Below are positions 63,362-64,000 of a DNA stretch of 64,000 nt, piece after piece; position 1 is the stretch's first letter, and each line of letters begins with the position of its first letter. Origin of the DNA: Pseudarthrobacter oxydans (lineage in GTDB: Bacteria; Actinomycetota; Actinomycetes; Actinomycetales; Micrococcaceae); the NCBI RefSeq assembly GCF_013314975.1, contig NZ_JABTYH010000014.1:47562-111561 (forward strand), in the 5' to 3' direction. A program made the translations under genes and the position numbers. A model generated the notes under the pieces. It was given only the letters and a program-made list of their open reading frames with translations, ran no database searches and was not told where the DNA came from.

Positions 63362-64000
63362 TCACACCCGCTGTGTTCGCGGTGGCGGGGGTGGTCTGAA
63401 GTAGTGGTTCTGTTGTGGTTTTTGTTGGGGGTCGATGTGTGGCGGTGGCGTGAACCAGGGTGTGCCGTGGCGGGACGTGATAATCCATTGTTCTTTGTGT
63501 ACGAGGTGGTGGTGCGCTGAACAGAGAAGTGCGCCGTTGCTGGTAGTTGTGGGTCCGCCGTTGGACCAGTAGGTGATGTGGTGTGCTTCGCACCACGGTG
63601 CGGGAATGGTGCAGTTGGGGAAGGTGCAGCCTTGATCGCGGGCAATGAGGGCGAGGCGTTGGACCGGGGTGAAGAGGCGGGTCTTGCGTCCCAGGTCCAG
63701 GATCTCGCCCTCGGTGCCCAGGACTGCGGGGATGATGTCGGCGTCGCAGGCGAGCTTGCGCAGGGTCGAAGCGGACACTGGACCGGTGAAGACAAAGTTC
63801 CCGGCCCCGGAATGGGAGCCTGTCCCGTTCACGGTGCTGGTATCCCCGACTGAGACTGCACCGGCGCTTGCTTCAGTGCCAGTGCCAGCGCCCGTGCCTG
63901 TGGCTGCTCCAGAGTTAGCGCCAGTGGTTGCGCCGTCGCCGGTGCTTGTGTCAGTGCCTGTGGGTGCGCCGCCCGTTCCTCCGCTCCAAGGGCCTGTTTC
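63362..64000 (-). CDS. DUF222/HNH endonuclease-like protein, C-terminal part (runs off the window)
   Basis: The HNH region is clear: CTFPNC, then CEAHHITYWSNGG and CSAHHHLVHKEQW near the end. These coordinate zinc and the catalytic metal. Upstream, the frame stays open to the window edge through a low-complexity Gly/Thr/Ala tract (63800-63980) that interrupts the DUF222 part. Such genes are multi-copy in actinobacteria and their role is unknown. The GTG at 63832 is internal to the longer frame and is not taken as the start. Confidence 0.85.
   Translation of the reverse strand, partial: ETGPWSGGTGGAPTGTDTSTGDGATTGANSGAATGTGAGTGTEASAGAVSVGDTSTVNGTGSHSGAGNFVFTGPVSASTLRKLACDADIIPAVLGTEGEILDLGRKTRLFTPVQRLALIARDQGCTFPNCTIPAPWCEAHHITYWSNGGPTTTSNGALLCSAHHHLVHKEQWIITSRHGTPWFTPPPHIDPQQKPQQNHYFRPPPPPRTQRV

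Overview
High-GC DNA from a soil or plant-associated member of the Micrococcaceae, most likely Arthrobacter or Pseudarthrobacter. This is inferred from the overall codon use, actinobacterial families (DUF4193, DUF3040, DUF4397, SigK/RskA-type sigma and anti-sigma, mycothiol-dependent maleylpyruvate isomerase family, DUF222/HNH) and the synteny style. No phage, insertion sequence or CRISPR array is visible. The window reads as an ordinary chromosome specialised for plant polysaccharides, phosphate and urea.

Layout. 1-459: 5' part of radA (minus). 500-7500: a beta-glucoside (cello-oligosaccharide-type) ABC importer, GH1 glucosidase, LacI regulator and Gfo/Idh/MocA oxidoreductase, driven by a promoter between two identical palindromic operators. 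7496-8650: FUSC-type membrane protein. 8700-16000: phosphate island, pstSCAB behind a Pho-box-like repeat, two small unknown proteins, and a DUF47-pit pair. 16260-18360: unknown protein, tRNA-Lys(TTT), LacI regulator. 18500-21700: DUF4397 surface protein, lipoprotein class F sortase, ECF sigma factor and zinc anti-sigma factor. 21900-30600: arabinose block, araBDA, an ANTAR regulator, GH51 arabinofuranosidase, HhH-GPD protein and another LacI regulator. 30634-37530: isochorismatase-like hydrolase, then ureABCEFGD and a NiCoT nickel transporter with a GlnR-like box upstream. 37590-40450: hexapeptide-repeat protein and a divergent trehalose-synthase-like GH13 enzyme.

40576-49145: a GntR-controlled divergent catabolic cluster. 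It holds an MHS transporter, a split transketolase, a TIM-barrel isomerase, an SDR, a DhaK-DhaL-type kinase, an RpiB-type isomerase and a small unknown protein. It combines the known apiose route (isomerase, apulose kinase, two-subunit apulose-4-phosphate transketolase) with the known D-threitol route (SDR, erythrulose kinase, RpiB-type isomerase). It is the best candidate here for an undescribed pathway, tied together by repeats of GACTGT-N2-ACAGTC. 49199-64000: SRPBCC protein, small proteins, DUF4193, a TetR-EamA pair with a perfect operator, DUF3040, aldo/keto reductase, malQ and a large secreted alpha-amylase that converge on a bidirectional terminator, lactonase-like protein, PrmC-like methyltransferase, maleylpyruvate-isomerase-family protein and the 3' part of a DUF222/HNH gene.

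How it fits together. Three LacI regulators with different recognition helices sit beside three different operator types, suggesting separate switches for cello-oligosaccharides, arabinose and arabinan. Phosphate and nitrogen (urea) scavenging have their own global-regulator-like sites. Starch/maltodextrin genes carry a maltose-type LacI operator whose regulator is not in the window.
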